A stretch of 64,000 nucleotides of DNA from Mesostigma viride (GCA_009746045.1 RPFO01000261.1:12501-76500); one strand, 5' to 3'. Shown: positions 47,801 to 59,900, counted from the first letter of the stretch. Program-made: numbers and translations. Notes: generated by a model from the letters alone, not told the origin.

Positions 47801-50800
47801 CTGGAGCCGTCCCCCCCATCGTCCTACGTGCCCCCTTGCCTGTCGCCGCACCAACAACCTGTCCCGTGCCCACCAGAGCCCCGCTATAGTCCCCCCCCGA
47901 TGATGATGGTGGCAGCGCACCTGGCCACCGCTGGCACTGTCCCGTTGGTGGCGGCCCCCAGGGTTTCCTCTGCAGCACGCGCCGATGAGCTGCCGCAACG
48001 CCAGCCGGGTGATCGCCCGCCACACCAGCAGGAGGCAGACGCGCAGATCTGGCATGCGTCACCACTTGGCGATGGAGGGGACATGGGTCCACAGGGGCGG
48101 CACGCATCCTATCAGGGCCCCCCTGCTCCCAGGCACCACCACCAGCCATCACCGTTGCGGCGGGCGCATCGGGACCCGTCGCCAGAGGAGGATGCGGATG
48201 CTCTGGCGTCGTCACCAGTGGCGGTGGCAAGGCACAACGCCAAGCCAGCACAGTCGCGGCTGAGCATGCTGCTGCAGGTAACGCCGGGTGATCGTCAAAT
48301 GGACATCATGACTGGTAGTAGCCTCTCGTGAGCAAGAACTGTCCACCACTAGTGGGGCTGTCGGACTCTCATGAGCTGTGCTGCAGCTAGTGGGACAGAG
48401 CTGCATGTGCCAGATGCAGCGCTCTGCCTACGTGGGTGATGAGAGGGTGAGCAGGTGGATGGGCGGGGGCGTACGGAGGGGGGGGGGGGGGCTGGGGGTA
48501 TAGAGGTGGTGTTGGGGGGTGACGCTGACAGCACACCATCTTGCAAACCGCATACCGTGCATGTCGACACAGCGATGGCATAGCTGGGTGGTTGGCTGCA
48601 CACCGCAGTATGGCAGTCAGAATGTTTTGTGGGCGGTTGGGTGTGCACTGGCAGATGCAGCGGGCTTGCCACCAACCTCTAGCCATGTTCCTGGCAAGTT
48701 TCAAGGTCCCCCCCACCTTAGACAAGGCCCTCGCATAGCAAGGGCTGTTCCCTGGTGCGAATGCCTTCACTTTCGGTTGCTATGGCTCATGGCTGTCACG
48801 ATACGGGCTTACATCCGTGCTTGTCGGAAATTTTGTGTTTGTTGCTGGTGGGAAACGTGCATGGGTGTTGCGGGTGGGTGCAGGACATGGACGTGGGGTT
48901 GAGCGGCCGTAACATGCTGGAGGGCGCGGATGCCGCGCTGGACATTTGGCACGCACACAAGGGGGACGGGGGAGGGGGCACCTGGCCACCGGCCGCCAGC
49001 GCCTGGGACCCGGCGCACTCTTTTGGGGAGCAAAGGGAGGAACCCTGGGGGGACTCGGAAGTCATATCAGGTACAGCCGGCCTGCAGCGCTCTGTCAGCC
49101 ACGGCGACCAGCGGGGGGACTACAGCGACCGGCACGGAGATTATGGCGACCGGAGTGGGGGCTGTGATGACGAGGATGTCTTGTCGGCGGCGGTGGTTGC
49201 GGCTGCTGACGCTGCCGCATCATTCCGCAGTAACCACTTGGCACCACCACCGGACGAGCATCAACGGGGGGGCATGCCTCACCCCCACAGGCAACGGTTC
49301 AGTGAGGACACAGGCGGACCGGTTGGGGGGCAGATGGCGGGCGAGCCTGCCTGGCACAGCCACTCCCCGTCCCCCTACGCATCCCAACCTGCAACCTATG
49401 TCTCTGGCGGGCCAGTGCGGGCGGTCAGGCATCCGCCACAGGAAGCAAACGAGGCCAGCTGGCCATCCTCTGCTGTCATGCGCCCGAAACATGCCCCCCA
49501 CGCGGCCACGCTGCTGCCATCCGCATCATCGCCGGCACTGCCCGCATCCTGCGGTGGCGTGGAGCCGGCAGCAGCCTCCGTCTTGTCTCATCCCACCTCG
49601 TCTCACAGCACATCGTCTCACCGCAGCCCCTGGCTGGATCAAAGGGACGACAAACTGGACCGGCTGAGGTCTCGCAGCTTCTCTGAGATACGGGTGAGCG
49701 CGATTTCAGGTACCGTAGCGGGCGCTAGATGCAGGTGAGCGCTGTTTCAGGTACCGTAGCGGGCGCTAGATGCGGGTGAGCGCGGCCCCACCCTGTGTAG
49801 TAGCAGGTGCCAGTGCCCACGTGCGTGTGGGCCATGACCATGATCGCATCTCCTCTGCATGTCTCTCCAACGCCGTCTCTACATCTGCAGAATGTCCTCC
49901 TATGTCCCTTGTGTTTCCCTCTTGACGCCCTCTTGATGCCCTCTTGATGCCCTCTTGATGCCCTGTGGATGCCCTCTTGACGCCCTCTTGACGCCCTCTT
50001 GACGCCCTCTTGACGCCCTCTTGACGCCCTCTTGACGCCCTCTTGACGCCCTCTTGACGCCATCTCGACGCCCTCTTGACGCCCTGTTGACGCCCTGTTG
50101 ACGCCCTGTCGACGCCCTCTTGACGCCCTCTTGACGCCCTCTTGACGCCCTCTTGACGCTCTCTTGACGCCCTCTTGACGCCCTCTTGACGCCCTCTTGA
50201 CGCCCTCTTGACGCCTTCTTGATGCCTTCTTGACGCCCTCTTGACGCACTCTTGACGCCCTCTTGACGCCCTCTTGACGCCCTCTTGGTGCCCTCTTGGC
50301 GCCCTCTTGACGCCCTCTTGACGCCCTCTTGACGCCCTCTTGACGCCCTCTTGACGCTCTCTTGACGCCCTGTTGACGCCCCCTTGACGCCCTCTTGGTG
50401 CCCTCTTGACGCCCTCTTGACGCCTTCTTGACGCCCTCTTGACGCCCTCTTGACGCCTTCTTGGCGCCCTCTTGACGCCCTCTTGGTGCCCTCTTGGCGC
50501 CCTCTTGACGCCCTGTTGACGCCCTCTTGACGCCCTCTTGACGCCCTCTTGACGCCCTCTTGACGCCCTCTTGACGCCCTCTTGACGCCCTGTTGACGCC
50601 CTCTTGGTGCCCTCTTGATGCCCTCTTGACGCCCTCTTGACGCCCTCTTGACGCCCTTTTGAGGCCCTCTCAACGCCTTCTTGACGCCCTCTTGACGCCC
50701 TCTTGACGCCCTCTTGACGCCCTCTTGACGCCCTCTTGGCGCGCTCTTGACACCCTCTTGACGCCCTCTTGACGCCCTCTTGACGCCCTCTTGACGCCCT

Positions 50801-53800
50801 CTTGACGCCCTCTTGACGCCCTCTTGACGCCCTCTTGACGCCCTCTTGACGCCATCTTGACGCCCTCTTGACGCCCTGTTGAGGCCCTGTTGACGCCCTG
50901 TCGACGCCCTCTTGACGCCCTCTTGACGCCCTCTTGACGCCCTCTTGACGCCCTCTTGACGCTCTCTTGACGCCCTCTTGACGCCCTCTTGACGCCCTCT
51001 TGACGCCCTCTTGGCGCCTTCTTGATGCCTTCTTGACGCCCTCTTGACGCCCTGTTGACGCCCTGTCGGCGCCCTCTTGACGCCCTCTTGACGCCCTGTT
51101 GACGCCCTCTTGACGCCCTCTTGACGCCCTCTTGACGCCCTCTTGATGCCCTCTTGGTGCCCTCTTGGCGCCCTCTTGACGCCCTGTTGACGCCCTCTTG
51201 ACGCCCTCTTGACGCCCTCTTGACGCCCTCTTGACGCCCTCTTGACGCCCTCTTGACGCCCTCTTGACGCCCTCTTGACGCCTTCTGGACGCCCTCTTGA
51301 CGCCCTTTTGACGCCCTCATGACGCCCTCTTGACGCCCTGTTGACGCCCTGTTGACGCCCTGTTGGCGCCCTGTTGACGCCCTCTTGGTGCCCTCTTGAC
51401 GCCCTCTTGACGCCCTCTTGACGCCCTCTTGATGCCCTCTTGACGCCCTCTTGACGCCCTCTTGGCGCCCTCTTGATGCCCTCTTGACGCCCCTCTTGAC
51501 GCCCTCTTGACGCCCTCTTGATGCCCTCTTGACGCCCTCTTGACGCCCTCTTGACGCCCTTTTGACGCCCCCTTGACGCCCTCTTGGTGCCCTCTTGACG
51601 CCCTCTTGACGCCTTCTTGACGCCCTCTTGACGCCCTCTTGACGCCCTCTTGGCGCCCTCTTGACGCCCTCTTGGTGCCCTCTTGGCGCCCTCTTGACGC
51701 CCTCTTGGTGCCCTCTTGGCGCCCTCTTGACGCCCTCTTGACGCCCTCTTGACGCCCTCTGGACGCCCTCTTGACGCCCTCTTGGTGCCCTCTTGACGCC
51801 CTCTTGACGCCCTCTTGACGCCCTTTTGACGCCCTCTCAACGCCTTCTTGACGCCCTCTTGACGCCCTCTTGACGCCCTCTTGGTGCCCTCTTGGCGCCC
51901 TCTTGACGCCCTCTTGACGCCCTCTTGATGCCCTCTTGATGCCCTCTTGATGCCCTGTGGATGCCCTCTTGACGCCCTCTTGACGCCCTCTTGACGCCCT
52001 CTTGGTGCCCTCTTGACGCCTTCTTGACGCCCTGTTGACGCCCTCTTGACGCCCTCTTGGTGCCCTCTTGACGCCCTCTTGACGCCCTCTTGACGCCCTC
52101 TTGACGCCCTCTTGACGCCCTCTTGACGCCCTCTTGATGCCCTCTTGACGCCCTCTTGACGCCCTCTTGGTGCCCTGTTGACGCCCTCTTGACGCCCTCT
52201 TGATGCCCTCTTGATGCCCTGTTGACGCCCTCTTGACGCCCTCTTGACGCCCTCTTGGTGCCCTGTTGACGCCCTCTTGACGCCCTCTTGACGCCCTCTT
52301 GATTCCCTCTTGACGCCCTCTTGGTGCCCTCTTGACGCCCTCTTGACGCCCTCTTGACGCCCTCTGGACGCCCTCTTGACGCCCTCTTGACGCCCTCTTG
52401 ACGCCCTCTTGGCGCCCTCTTGACGCCCTCTTGACGCCCTCTTGACGCCCTCTTGAGCCCTCTTGACGCCCTCTTGACGCCCTCTTGACGCCCTCTTGAC
52501 GCCCTCTTGACGCCCTCTTGACGCCCTCTTGACGCCCTCTTGACGCCCTCTTGACGCCCTCTTGGCGCCCTCTTGACGCCCTCTTGGCGCCCTCTTGACG
52601 CCCTCTTGACGCCCTCTTGACGCCCTCTTGACGCCCTCTTGACGCCCTCTTGACGCCCTCTTGACGCCCTCTTGACGCCCTCTCAACGCCTTCTTGACGC
52701 CCTCTTGACGCCCTCTTGACGCCCTCTTGACGCCCTCTTGACGCCCTCTCAACGCCTTCTTGGCGCCCTTTTGACGCCCTCTTGAGGCCCTCTTGGTTCC
52801 CTTCTGTTTGACGCGTGTTCAAACGCCATGTCATTGTTTCGGCATCGCGCCTTGACCCCCGCCTGTCAAAATTGAGGGTGGCGTTCACTTGGTGTTTCTT
52901 TGTGGGTGGATCCATCGATACTAGCGTTATGGGTAGGGTGTCCTCATGGAATCATCGTCATCGCCCAGGCTATCACCCAAGTCTGCGCCCCGTGGCTGTC
53001 GGTCTTAAGTCAAACATCAATGCTGGCAGGTTGTGAATGTGCGGCTGCAGGGCATAAATGGGGTCGTGAATGTGCGCACAGTTCTGGCAGAACCGTCTGT
53101 TTGCTCGGGGGCATGCAGGCACGGGGCGTGTGCCATTTCCCAGTCGTACACTTCTGACACCTGGTGCTCTGGTTGCCAGATGGCTGCAGCCTTTTTATTG
53201 ATCGCATGACCCCTGACTTGCTGCCATGCCCCTCATTGTATTTTCCCCCCTTTGGCCCCCCCACATGCATTTGGGCGCCAGCAGCGGGCGGTGCAGGACC
53301 CTGACAGCCGTCCGCTCTGGCCGCCCGCGCCCGAGGGCGCAGAAGGTGGCGCGGGGAGCATGCTGCCGGTGACGCGGCAGGGCAGCGGGGGCAGCTCCCG
53401 GCGGGTAGATGGTGAGGCAAGCCACCGCGCACGGTCGCAGCCGCACAAGGAGTTTAAGGCGGAGCATGGGCAGGGCAGCGAGGATGCTATCCCCCGTCAC
53501 CGGTCGCACCCGCGCCGTGGGGCGGGCAATGGTCCCCAACGCACGTGCCTCTTGTCATATGAGCGCTTCCCTCCAGCCCTGCTGCCGGTCGCAAGGGTGA
53601 GCCGATGCACACGCGCACCCGCAAGGATGCCGATGGTGGCACAATTTATTTTTGTTAGTGCTGTGCTGTGGTCTGAGCCACGTGGCAAGCAGAGGCATCC
53701 GCACATCCATGGCCTGCCTTGTGGGTTTGCGCGTGCCACGTATCGACGACATCCACGGGTTGCCAGTACACAGGCACTACACAGGCAAGGATGGACGCCA

Positions 53801-56716
53801 TAATCTGTTTGTGACCAGCAAAACAGACCCTGTTTGCTAACGCAAGACCACCTTTGGGACCGCGTACCTGCCCCTCTCATGCCGCAGGGGGTGGCCAACC
53901 TGCGGGAACGGGCGCTGCGCCGCGCGCTGTTTGCGCTGGAGGAGGCAGAAGCGGCCGACCTCTGCCTGGAGATGTGGGGGTAGGTGGCCTGTGCCTGGAG
54001 ACGGGGGGGGCAGGTAACCGCTGCCTGGAGATGGGGGGGTAGGTGGCCTGTGCCTGGAGACGGGGGGGTAGGTAACCGCTGCTTATAGATGGGGGGGGCA
54101 GGTAACCGCTGCCTGGAGATGGGGGGGTAGGTGGCCTCTGCCCTCACAGGTGGCTTGCTTGTGCGTGCGCACATTGCCAATGCTAGGATGTCTGGGCTTC
54201 GCAGGGGCAACCCCCCCCCCCACTTGCATGGTCCACCCGCGCACATCACTGCAGATTAGTTATAAGTGCGCGGCTCTGCAGCCTTCTGCATGCTGACAAG
54301 CGCGGGCAGGAAGCATCCACTGCAACTTGGGCCGTTTCAATGGGGGCCGTCGCCTCCACCATCTTGTCGCACGGGGGCGATCTTCGTTCCCCTGTCCCGA
54401 CCACGCGTGCTGCTGTTGTGGACAGCTGTTGTGTCACCGCCGTCTTGTGCTATCAACCCTACCGCAGAGGCCCTGCACTTTGGTGTGTGCGAGGGCTGCC
54501 ATGCTTCCACACCCCACCAGGCCATGTGCAGGCATCATGTCGTTTGCTGACCCACCGATATCTGCACGCCCACATGCACGCCCATCCCTGATTTCCCATC
54601 CATGCACCCTGGTGGCGGACCCGACCCCTGGCGCTTGCCCCACCACGGTTCCTGCAGGGAGTACTTTGCCCTCGCCGCGTCCTATTCGGCGGGCGATGGC
54701 GGCCTGCTGCGCATCATCCGCGCGTACGTGGACTGGCACCGCCGCGCGCGCGTCGCCGTCGACATGATCCTCGCGGCCGCACCCACCACACCCTCCTCCC
54801 CCCCCGCGGTCCAGGGCGAGTCCAGCATCAGCCCCACCGCCCACGACCTGGTGCAAGGGGCGGCGGCCAGCGCGCGCGCATGCGAGGATGGCACCTGCGC
54901 GGCCCCGCACGTCCCCCTGTCCGACGCCAAGGAGCAATGTGCTGCCATCCGGCACCGGCTGCAGGAGCGCGTGGCATCAGCAGTATCCCACACACTCGCG
55001 CGCAGCAACAGCGCACCGCTGGCCGCCGCAACGCCGCCACTGGCCATGGGTGGGGCAGCCGCACGGCAGGGCCATCCCGCGGGTGGTGGGGGCGGTGCTG
55101 CACCCACCCAGAGCCATGCGGCGACCATGCCGTCAGGGGGCGGCAGCCATGCGGGGCACCACCACGGCCACCACCACCACGGCCACCACGCACACTCGCA
55201 TTCATCCTCGGCCGCGCCCTCACGTACAGGGCCGGGCCCCTCCTCGGTAAGCCGCGCCTTCTCCTCCCCCATGCACACCACGCCGGCGCCGCTACGGCCG
55301 GCCGCAACCACCGCCCTCCCCATGCCGCCGCCGGTTGCGGATGAGGGCGATGGCGGGCTGCTGGGGAGCCCCCCCTCGCAGCTGCGCACGTCCAGCGGGC
55401 ATGGGGAGGGCGGAAGGGGCGGTTCGGAAGGGGAGCGCGGCAACGGCCCCACCCTACGTGGTGGGGACGCCAACCGTGCCGCGTCGCCCGCACTGCTGTT
55501 GTCCCCTCGGAGCGCCAATGGCCGGGCAGGGGATGGGGTGGAAGTGCGACCGGACGGCGCCGCGGGGCCTGGCAGCGGTGCCCGCACGGACCGGCGCGGC
55601 GCCGCTGTGGCATCGCGAGGGAAGGACGTGGGTGGTACGGCGGCGGATGGTGACGGAGGCAGTGGCCGCGGGCGCGGGGAGGTGAAGGTGACGATGCCGT
55701 CGCCTGGGGAGGAAATGCGCGCACGCAAGGCGGCGGTAGGTAAGGTAGGCGCAGCGCTGGGCGAGACCTGGTCGCCTCCTTCTGCACAGATTGGGACACC
55801 CTCGCTGGTGGCGGATGCACGCCTCAGCGGGCGCCCCAGCAAGGCCAGCCGGCACGTGCGCTCGATCTCGTTTGGGGGGGTGACCGAGTCCCCCGCCGCG
55901 CTGGTGGAGGGGGAGACCGAGGGGGTGGCCCTGCGCATGCCGCTGCAGTCGAGCGCGATGAATGGTGTGTGCCCTACGTGTGGGGCAGTCAATGCCGGTG
56001 CCGCCATCCGCACGCCCCACAAGGATGCGGCAGTGCCAATGTCTGTGGCGTCGTTGTCGCTGCCTGTGGGGGGATTTAGGGGGCACGACGCTGCCCTTGT
56101 GCCAGCTGGCGGGGACCGCTCTGATCCCTCCCCCAACGCGTCCGGCCCCTCCCCGTCGGCCTTCCTGCGGGGCATGCCCATCCAGCAGCAGCTGGCATCC
56201 AGCCTGCTGCCCACCGCTGAGACGTGGTTCGCTCTCACCCTGGGTGCCGCGCTGGTCCCTGGCAGCGAGTTTGCCGCGCGTGTGGGCGCCGAGGTGCGCG
56301 TGGAGTGGCGCAAGCACGGTGACCCAAAGGCCGCGCAGGGCAACGGCGACGCGACGGGGGAGATTTTCTCCCTCCTCAAGCTTCTGGGGGAGTGGTGCGC
56401 CGAGTGCCTGAAGCGGCTTGAACAATGGCCGTGGCCACCGCCGACGGTTGCTGCGTCCGGCTATTGTATCTCTCCGCAGGCAGAGAGCGGTGGCATGGTG
56501 GCAGCGGCTTCCCTCAGGGGTGTGGGCAAGGGCCCACCCATCCGCGTTGGGGCAGGTGGCTCCCTGCTGGAGAGTGCGATGATGGAGGGGGCCCACGGGA
56601 TGGAAGACGGACACAGTTCTGCCCCCAGCCTGCGGGACATCTTGGTGACCTTTCAACGACAGGTCCGCGATTGTATACTGACAGCCACAGGGCTTGCCTC
56701 ATGGGGACCCCTGTAG
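41877..56716 (+). CDS. DUF936-domain protein, 12 exons, about 1,665 residues
   Basis: Exons: 41877-41984, 42406-42471, 44394-44458, 44791-44904, 45664-45690, 45801-46233, 46649-46930, 47651-48277, 48884-49693, 53282-53596, 53888-53979, 54658-56716. All have GT-AG junctions and every phase matches. A TAA directly precedes the ATG in frame. Residues 10-120 follow the plant DUF936 N-terminus: RLLLL near the start, QVLAIIPVL, FLLKISDGDEATYVLL, DLIYSDALGLGKMITI, PLPI and CIG. The middle is long, Ser/Pro/Gly-rich and disordered, with a His-rich patch near residue 1144 and a CPTC motif. The C-terminal family helices are seen as ERALRRALFALEEAEAADL (exon 11), TAETWFALTLGAAL (about 1495) and IFSLLKLLGEWCAECLKRLE (about 1549). 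Function of the family is not established. Plant members are usually far shorter (roughly 550-1,000 residues). Exons 1-2 are less certain than the rest. Confidence 0.85.
43111..44075. repeat. 25-bp minisatellite, about 39 copies
   Basis: The unit is GTCATGACAGTGCGGTGCTG plus G(G/C)CAT; GGCTT occurs in two copies. Each unit junction contains the perfect 10-bp dyad TGTCATGACA. It lies in DUF936 intron 2. Confidence 0.98.
44967..45212. repeat. (GGGT)n array in DUF936 intron 4
   Basis: About 60 GGGT units with a few GGT slips. It starts about 62 bp after the splice donor at 44905. G-rich on the transcribed-sense strand. Confidence 0.97.
46246..46440. repeat. Imperfect G-rich repeat of about 60 bp, three copies
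   Basis: Units combine CTGCGCGGTGGGCAA, CTTTGGTGGGGGGGTTGTGG and a G-rich spacer. The array occupies DUF936 intron 6 directly after its donor at 46234. Confidence 0.85.
47081..47250. repeat. (GGGA)n array in DUF936 intron 7
   Basis: About 42 GGGA units with two GAGA slips near the right end. Confidence 0.97.
49694..49785 (+). repeat. Duplicated splice-donor repeat
   Basis: The donor of DUF936 exon 9 (CGG/GTGAGCGCG) and the following about 42 bp (TTTCAGGTACCGTAGCGGGC and beyond) are repeated. GTGAGCGC therefore occurs three times (49694, about 49736 and 49779), the third time again after CGG. Confidence 0.8.
49917..52798. repeat. 11-bp satellite (CCCTCTTGACG), 2.9 kb
   Basis: About 260 units, mostly CCCTCTTGACG, with recurring variants (GTTGACG, TTGGTG, TTGGCG, TTGATG, TCTCAACG). 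Three units make 33 bases, so every minus frame is open and reads an 11-residue basic repeat (RASRGRQEGVK) for up to 950 codons. It fills DUF936 intron 9 and is treated as non-coding. Confidence 0.97.
53956..54145 (+). repeat. Repeat carrying exon end plus splice donor
   Basis: The end of DUF936 exon 11 (CTGCCTGGAGATG, G-run, then GTAGGTGGCC) is repeated in an alternating pattern with GCAGGTAACCGCTGCCTGG. This gives about six copies of an exon-end-like sequence, several followed by GTAGGT or CAGGTAA. The first copy is the one joined in phase to exon 12. Confidence 0.8.
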
Positions 56717-57247
56717 TGTTGTGTCACATGGCCTGCCGGCAAAGGGCAGGTGTGCTACAACAATACAGGAGCAGCAGTGAGTTGCCATCATGAAATCAAC
56801 TAGATACAAAGTTGTTTTATGTGGCCACTGTTGCACCACCAGGACAGACGCATCGTAGATGTTGTGGACACATACGCAATTGCCTGTGACAATGTCATTG
56901 GGAGCCTTGTCTGTGCTCCGTATTTCTGGATCATTCAGGGGTGTTTTTGTAAAGCTACGATGGTTCATCACTTCTAGTAACATCGAGGAGACGACCAGCG
57001 CAGCTTGTGCAACTTGTCCATTGAATTTGGTGGCCCGTTTCCATGTGTAAATATGCATTTTAACAAAGATCCCTGCGTCATCATGACTATACCTCAGATC
57101 CCTGTGTCATGCTGTTTTGTCTTTATATGGAGCGCACCCATTCGGACTTTGGTCATGCAGGTAGGGAATGCCCTGACTTCATCAATGAATTATGAATGGT
57201 TACAGCAATTAGTTACAGCAAATGTGCATGCTATCAGTTCAGTCTGT
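56717..57247. other. DUF936 3' flank
   Basis: Likely 3' UTR and intergenic DNA, AT-richer than the gene. No repeat or further frame is supported. Confidence 0.4.
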
Positions 57248-57259
57248 CCATCAGGACTA

Positions 57260-57891
57260 AGTAAGCAAGTAAGTACTTGCGTGTCATGCGCAAAGGCATG
57301 CCACGGAGTACTATGCTAATCTCATTAGAAAAATAATTACACAAAAGTTTAATTAAACAAATATCGTCTGCATCATCCCCCAACCGTTAAGCACTAGATG
57401 GGGATGTAATCCTCATCCGAGCTGTCCTCTACTGTAATGGCAGACGAGGCGGTAGTGTAGCGGCTATCCTCAGGACCAATAACCTCCACCTGCGGACTTC
57501 TACCCTGGCTAGCAACGGGCCGCGGGGCCCGTGGGGAGAAAACAGGAGCATACCCCTCGGGAAGGTGCTTATCGCAGATGGCAGCCCATTTCTCCTTGTC
57601 AATCATGCGGGCGCGGAGTACGGATAGTCCCAGAAGCCCTGCATCTTAAAGCAGTTGTGTCACATAGGTCCGGGTCGCGCCGCGCCGGTGCCCGGCGCGC
57701 GCAAGTTTGCCAGTGGGTTGCGATGGGACAAGGGGCCCCTGCCATAGGAGGAGGTGTCTACCTGGTTGGCCCGTCTTAAGCCCCCCGGCAGGGCCCACAT
57801 CGGTATTCACCTGGTCTGTGCGGGCAAGATGGCCGGCAAAGAGGAGGCGGCGGTGTCGGATGGTATGGGTGACAAGAGGGAGCTCGCAGGA
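57260..57891 (-). mobile_element. 5'-truncated LINE with (ACTT)n tail
   Basis: The minus strand gives the ORF2 C-terminus (a GHLART-type motif in a broken frame, then MIDKEKWAAICDKHLPEG and an acidic SSDEDYIPI end). A 3' UTR shared with the 5571-5701 fragment follows, with an ACTT-like tail at the left edge. The perfect 12-base duplication CCATCAGGACTA flanks it (57248-57259, 57892-57903). Confidence 0.85.
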
Positions 57892-57903
57892 CCATCAGGA
57901 CTA

Positions 57904-58189
57904 TACCTAGGCACATTGCACTCGATCTTGGGGTACCTAGCTAAATGATTATTTCATCAAAAGAATTACACGTAGACGTCAAGGGGGTAATGATACATCG
58001 CCACAAAGTAGCATGTGCACCACTTGCATGTGCACACACGAACATTATAATGGAATTACGGTCAGGCAATCGGTGGTCATGCGGTGCATTTTCATGTGCA
58101 TGCAGCACCCACGGTCCGTGGATCTGCTCTCAATCGATGGGTACGCGTGCATGCGCCTGATAATATAGTGAAGTAAGTAAGAGCGTGAA
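57904..58189. other. Spacer between retroposons
   Basis: No gene, array or element end recognised. Confidence 0.35.
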
Positions 58190-58440
58190 CTAATTGATTA
58201 ATTGATGAAACACGTGCTCCCATCCGGGAGTCACAGAGTGCATTTAATCCCTGAGTGTGCACAGGGGCAGGGGGGCAGAGACCTCTCCCTTCCCTCATGC
58301 CACATCATACGCAAGGGTGCACAATCAGACCCGTCAAAACAATCCGGCATGCATCCCCTGTGCATGGGTACAATACGACCCGTGTGAGCATTACATAGCT
58401 GTGGAGACACGCTACTATAGCAAACAAGCAGAACAAGGCG
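58190..58440 (-). mobile_element. SINE-1 copy with variant hairpin
   Basis: In element sense it carries GATGCATGCCGGATTGTT, GTCTCTGCCC and CAGGGATTAAATGCACT, then CTCCC-GGAT-GGGAG and an (AATTGATT)-like tail. The loop differs from the usual CAAC while the stem is intact. Limits approximate. Confidence 0.65.
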
Positions 58441-58555
58441 AGACGCATAACTAGGCTGGCGGATGTCTGTTGGCTACTGGTTAGCGGCTTGAGGCATGCA
58501 TGGTTACGTTCTACCCTACTGACATTGGCGTTGCACATTAACCACTTAAAACTAC

Positions 58556-58745
58556 AAACGTGCTCCCCGGCGGTGGGGAGTGACGGAGCACCTGAGTGTG
58601 CACAGCTCGAATTACACGTGGGCAGATACCCCCCCCTAGTTCCTCATGCCACAGGCATGCCACATGCAGGGTGCATAATTGGCCGAAACAATCCGGCATC
58701 CCCTGTGGGTGCAATAAAGCTTCGACATAGCAAAAGCAAAGCGGG
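58556..58745 (-). mobile_element. SINE-1 copy, shorter, altered hairpin
   Basis: Contains TTATTGCACCCACAG, GCCGGATTGTTTCGG, GGCATGCC and CTCAGGTGCTCCG, then CTCCCC-ACCGCC-GGGGAG. The stem is longer by one pair and the loop is replaced. The tail is short. Limits approximate. Confidence 0.6.
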
Positions 58746-58950
58746 TGCAGGGCTGCCCGATGCATGGTCCCGCAGTGGCCACAGATAGGCTTGGAACTCA
58801 TTCAGAGGTGCTGGTTTGGGAGAATATAGAGGCCTCTCCCGGAGCCTGAGGGCTTTTAGGGGCATAGGCCAGGGGTCAGTGTTCACCCACAACCCACTGA
58901 CTGTTGCACATATGGCATGGCTAGGAGTGTCCCGGGTTGCATCATCCAAA

Positions 58951-59196
58951 TTAACTTAAAATTAAATTAAATTAAACACGTGCTCCCGTTGGGGAGTCAC
59001 GGAGCACCGAAGTGCTTTTAATCCCTGTGTGTGCACAACAGGAGAAAGGGCAGAGACCCCCCGAGTCTCCGGCCTTCATGCCCAAGGCATGCCACAGCTG
59101 CCATCGGACTCGGTAAACGATCCGGCAAGATCTGTGGGTGCAATAAGACTGTCCCATGTGAGCATGGCATAACAAGAAGCGTGGGCAAGCAATCTG
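58951..59196 (-). mobile_element. Complete SINE-1 copy, 246 bp
   Basis: Flanked by the perfect 10-base duplication ATCATCCAAA (58941-58950, 59197-59206). It starts CAGATTGCTTGCCCACGC in element sense and ends with the CTCCC-CAAC-GGGAG hairpin and a (TTTAA)n tail. This copy defines the family length. No polymerase III promoter boxes were recognised in the head. Confidence 0.85.
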
Positions 59197-59214
59197 ATCA
59201 TCCAAACATCATGG

Positions 59215-59900
59215 GTGTTATCGGCTAGTCTAGCCCGTGGGGGGCTTCCACATGCAGCTCATTGTTTCGACGATCAAGTCCCCGCCCCTCCAGAGCGCCT
59301 AGCTCGGGCTTCTTGGGGTCTTGCTTGTGGCGGAGGTACTCCGGCCACAGGTCGCATCGCTGCTGCTGCTGAGCAGGGGTCAGGTCGTCGTCCAGCGTCC
59401 AGGGGAGGTCGTGCAACTTGAATCTTGCATGTGGCACGAGAGGAACAGCCGCTTATCCTCCATGGAATGGAACTGGTAAGCAGGACTGGTGGGGGTGCCG
59501 CCTTTTCCCGTGAGCGGGGAAGGCGGTGCCCACGCAGTTCTACTTTGTCAACCTACGAGTTCCAGTTGGGTAAGGAGCTTGCATGCTTCTGAGCTCGTTC
59601 TCAAGAGACTTGGCCATCTCCCCTGGCCGCTGATCGAAACGACGCAGCAGCGCTCGGCATTGCATGGCGGCGGGCCGTACAGTCTGTGTCCTCGCGCTCT
59701 TCCGGTCGGCGTTGGGCTTCCATCCCCTGCAGCTTCGTGGCGATGGCATCCGTGGTCGAGGCTCCAGGTCGCTGACCGCAGTAGGTCCCCGCGTAGGAGT
59801 GTGGCGAGATCGAGGCTGCCATGCATCTGCATGCATGATGCTGGCCGGGTGGGCTGGGCAGCGCAATGGTGGCCGTGAACATGCCCTGCATGAAATAATG
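59215..59900 (-). mobile_element. LINE ORF1 remnant
   Basis: The minus strand reads an ORF1 C-terminal domain (WTLDDDLTPAQQQQRCDLWP, YLRHKQDPKKPE) at 59225-59437. Upstream is a broken helical region (ATKLQGMEAQRR; MAKSLENELRSMQ). Same family as the 4.1 and 9.5 kb fragments. Frameshifted throughout. Confidence 0.6.

Noticed and set aside
49900-52915. Minus-strand 950-codon frame with 11-residue basic repeats
   Set aside because: All three minus phases are equally open and the array fills an intron; no start context or unique domain.
55140-55210. His-rich patch as a separate metal-binding gene
   Set aside because: It is in frame within the long last exon of the DUF936 gene and only a compositional feature.
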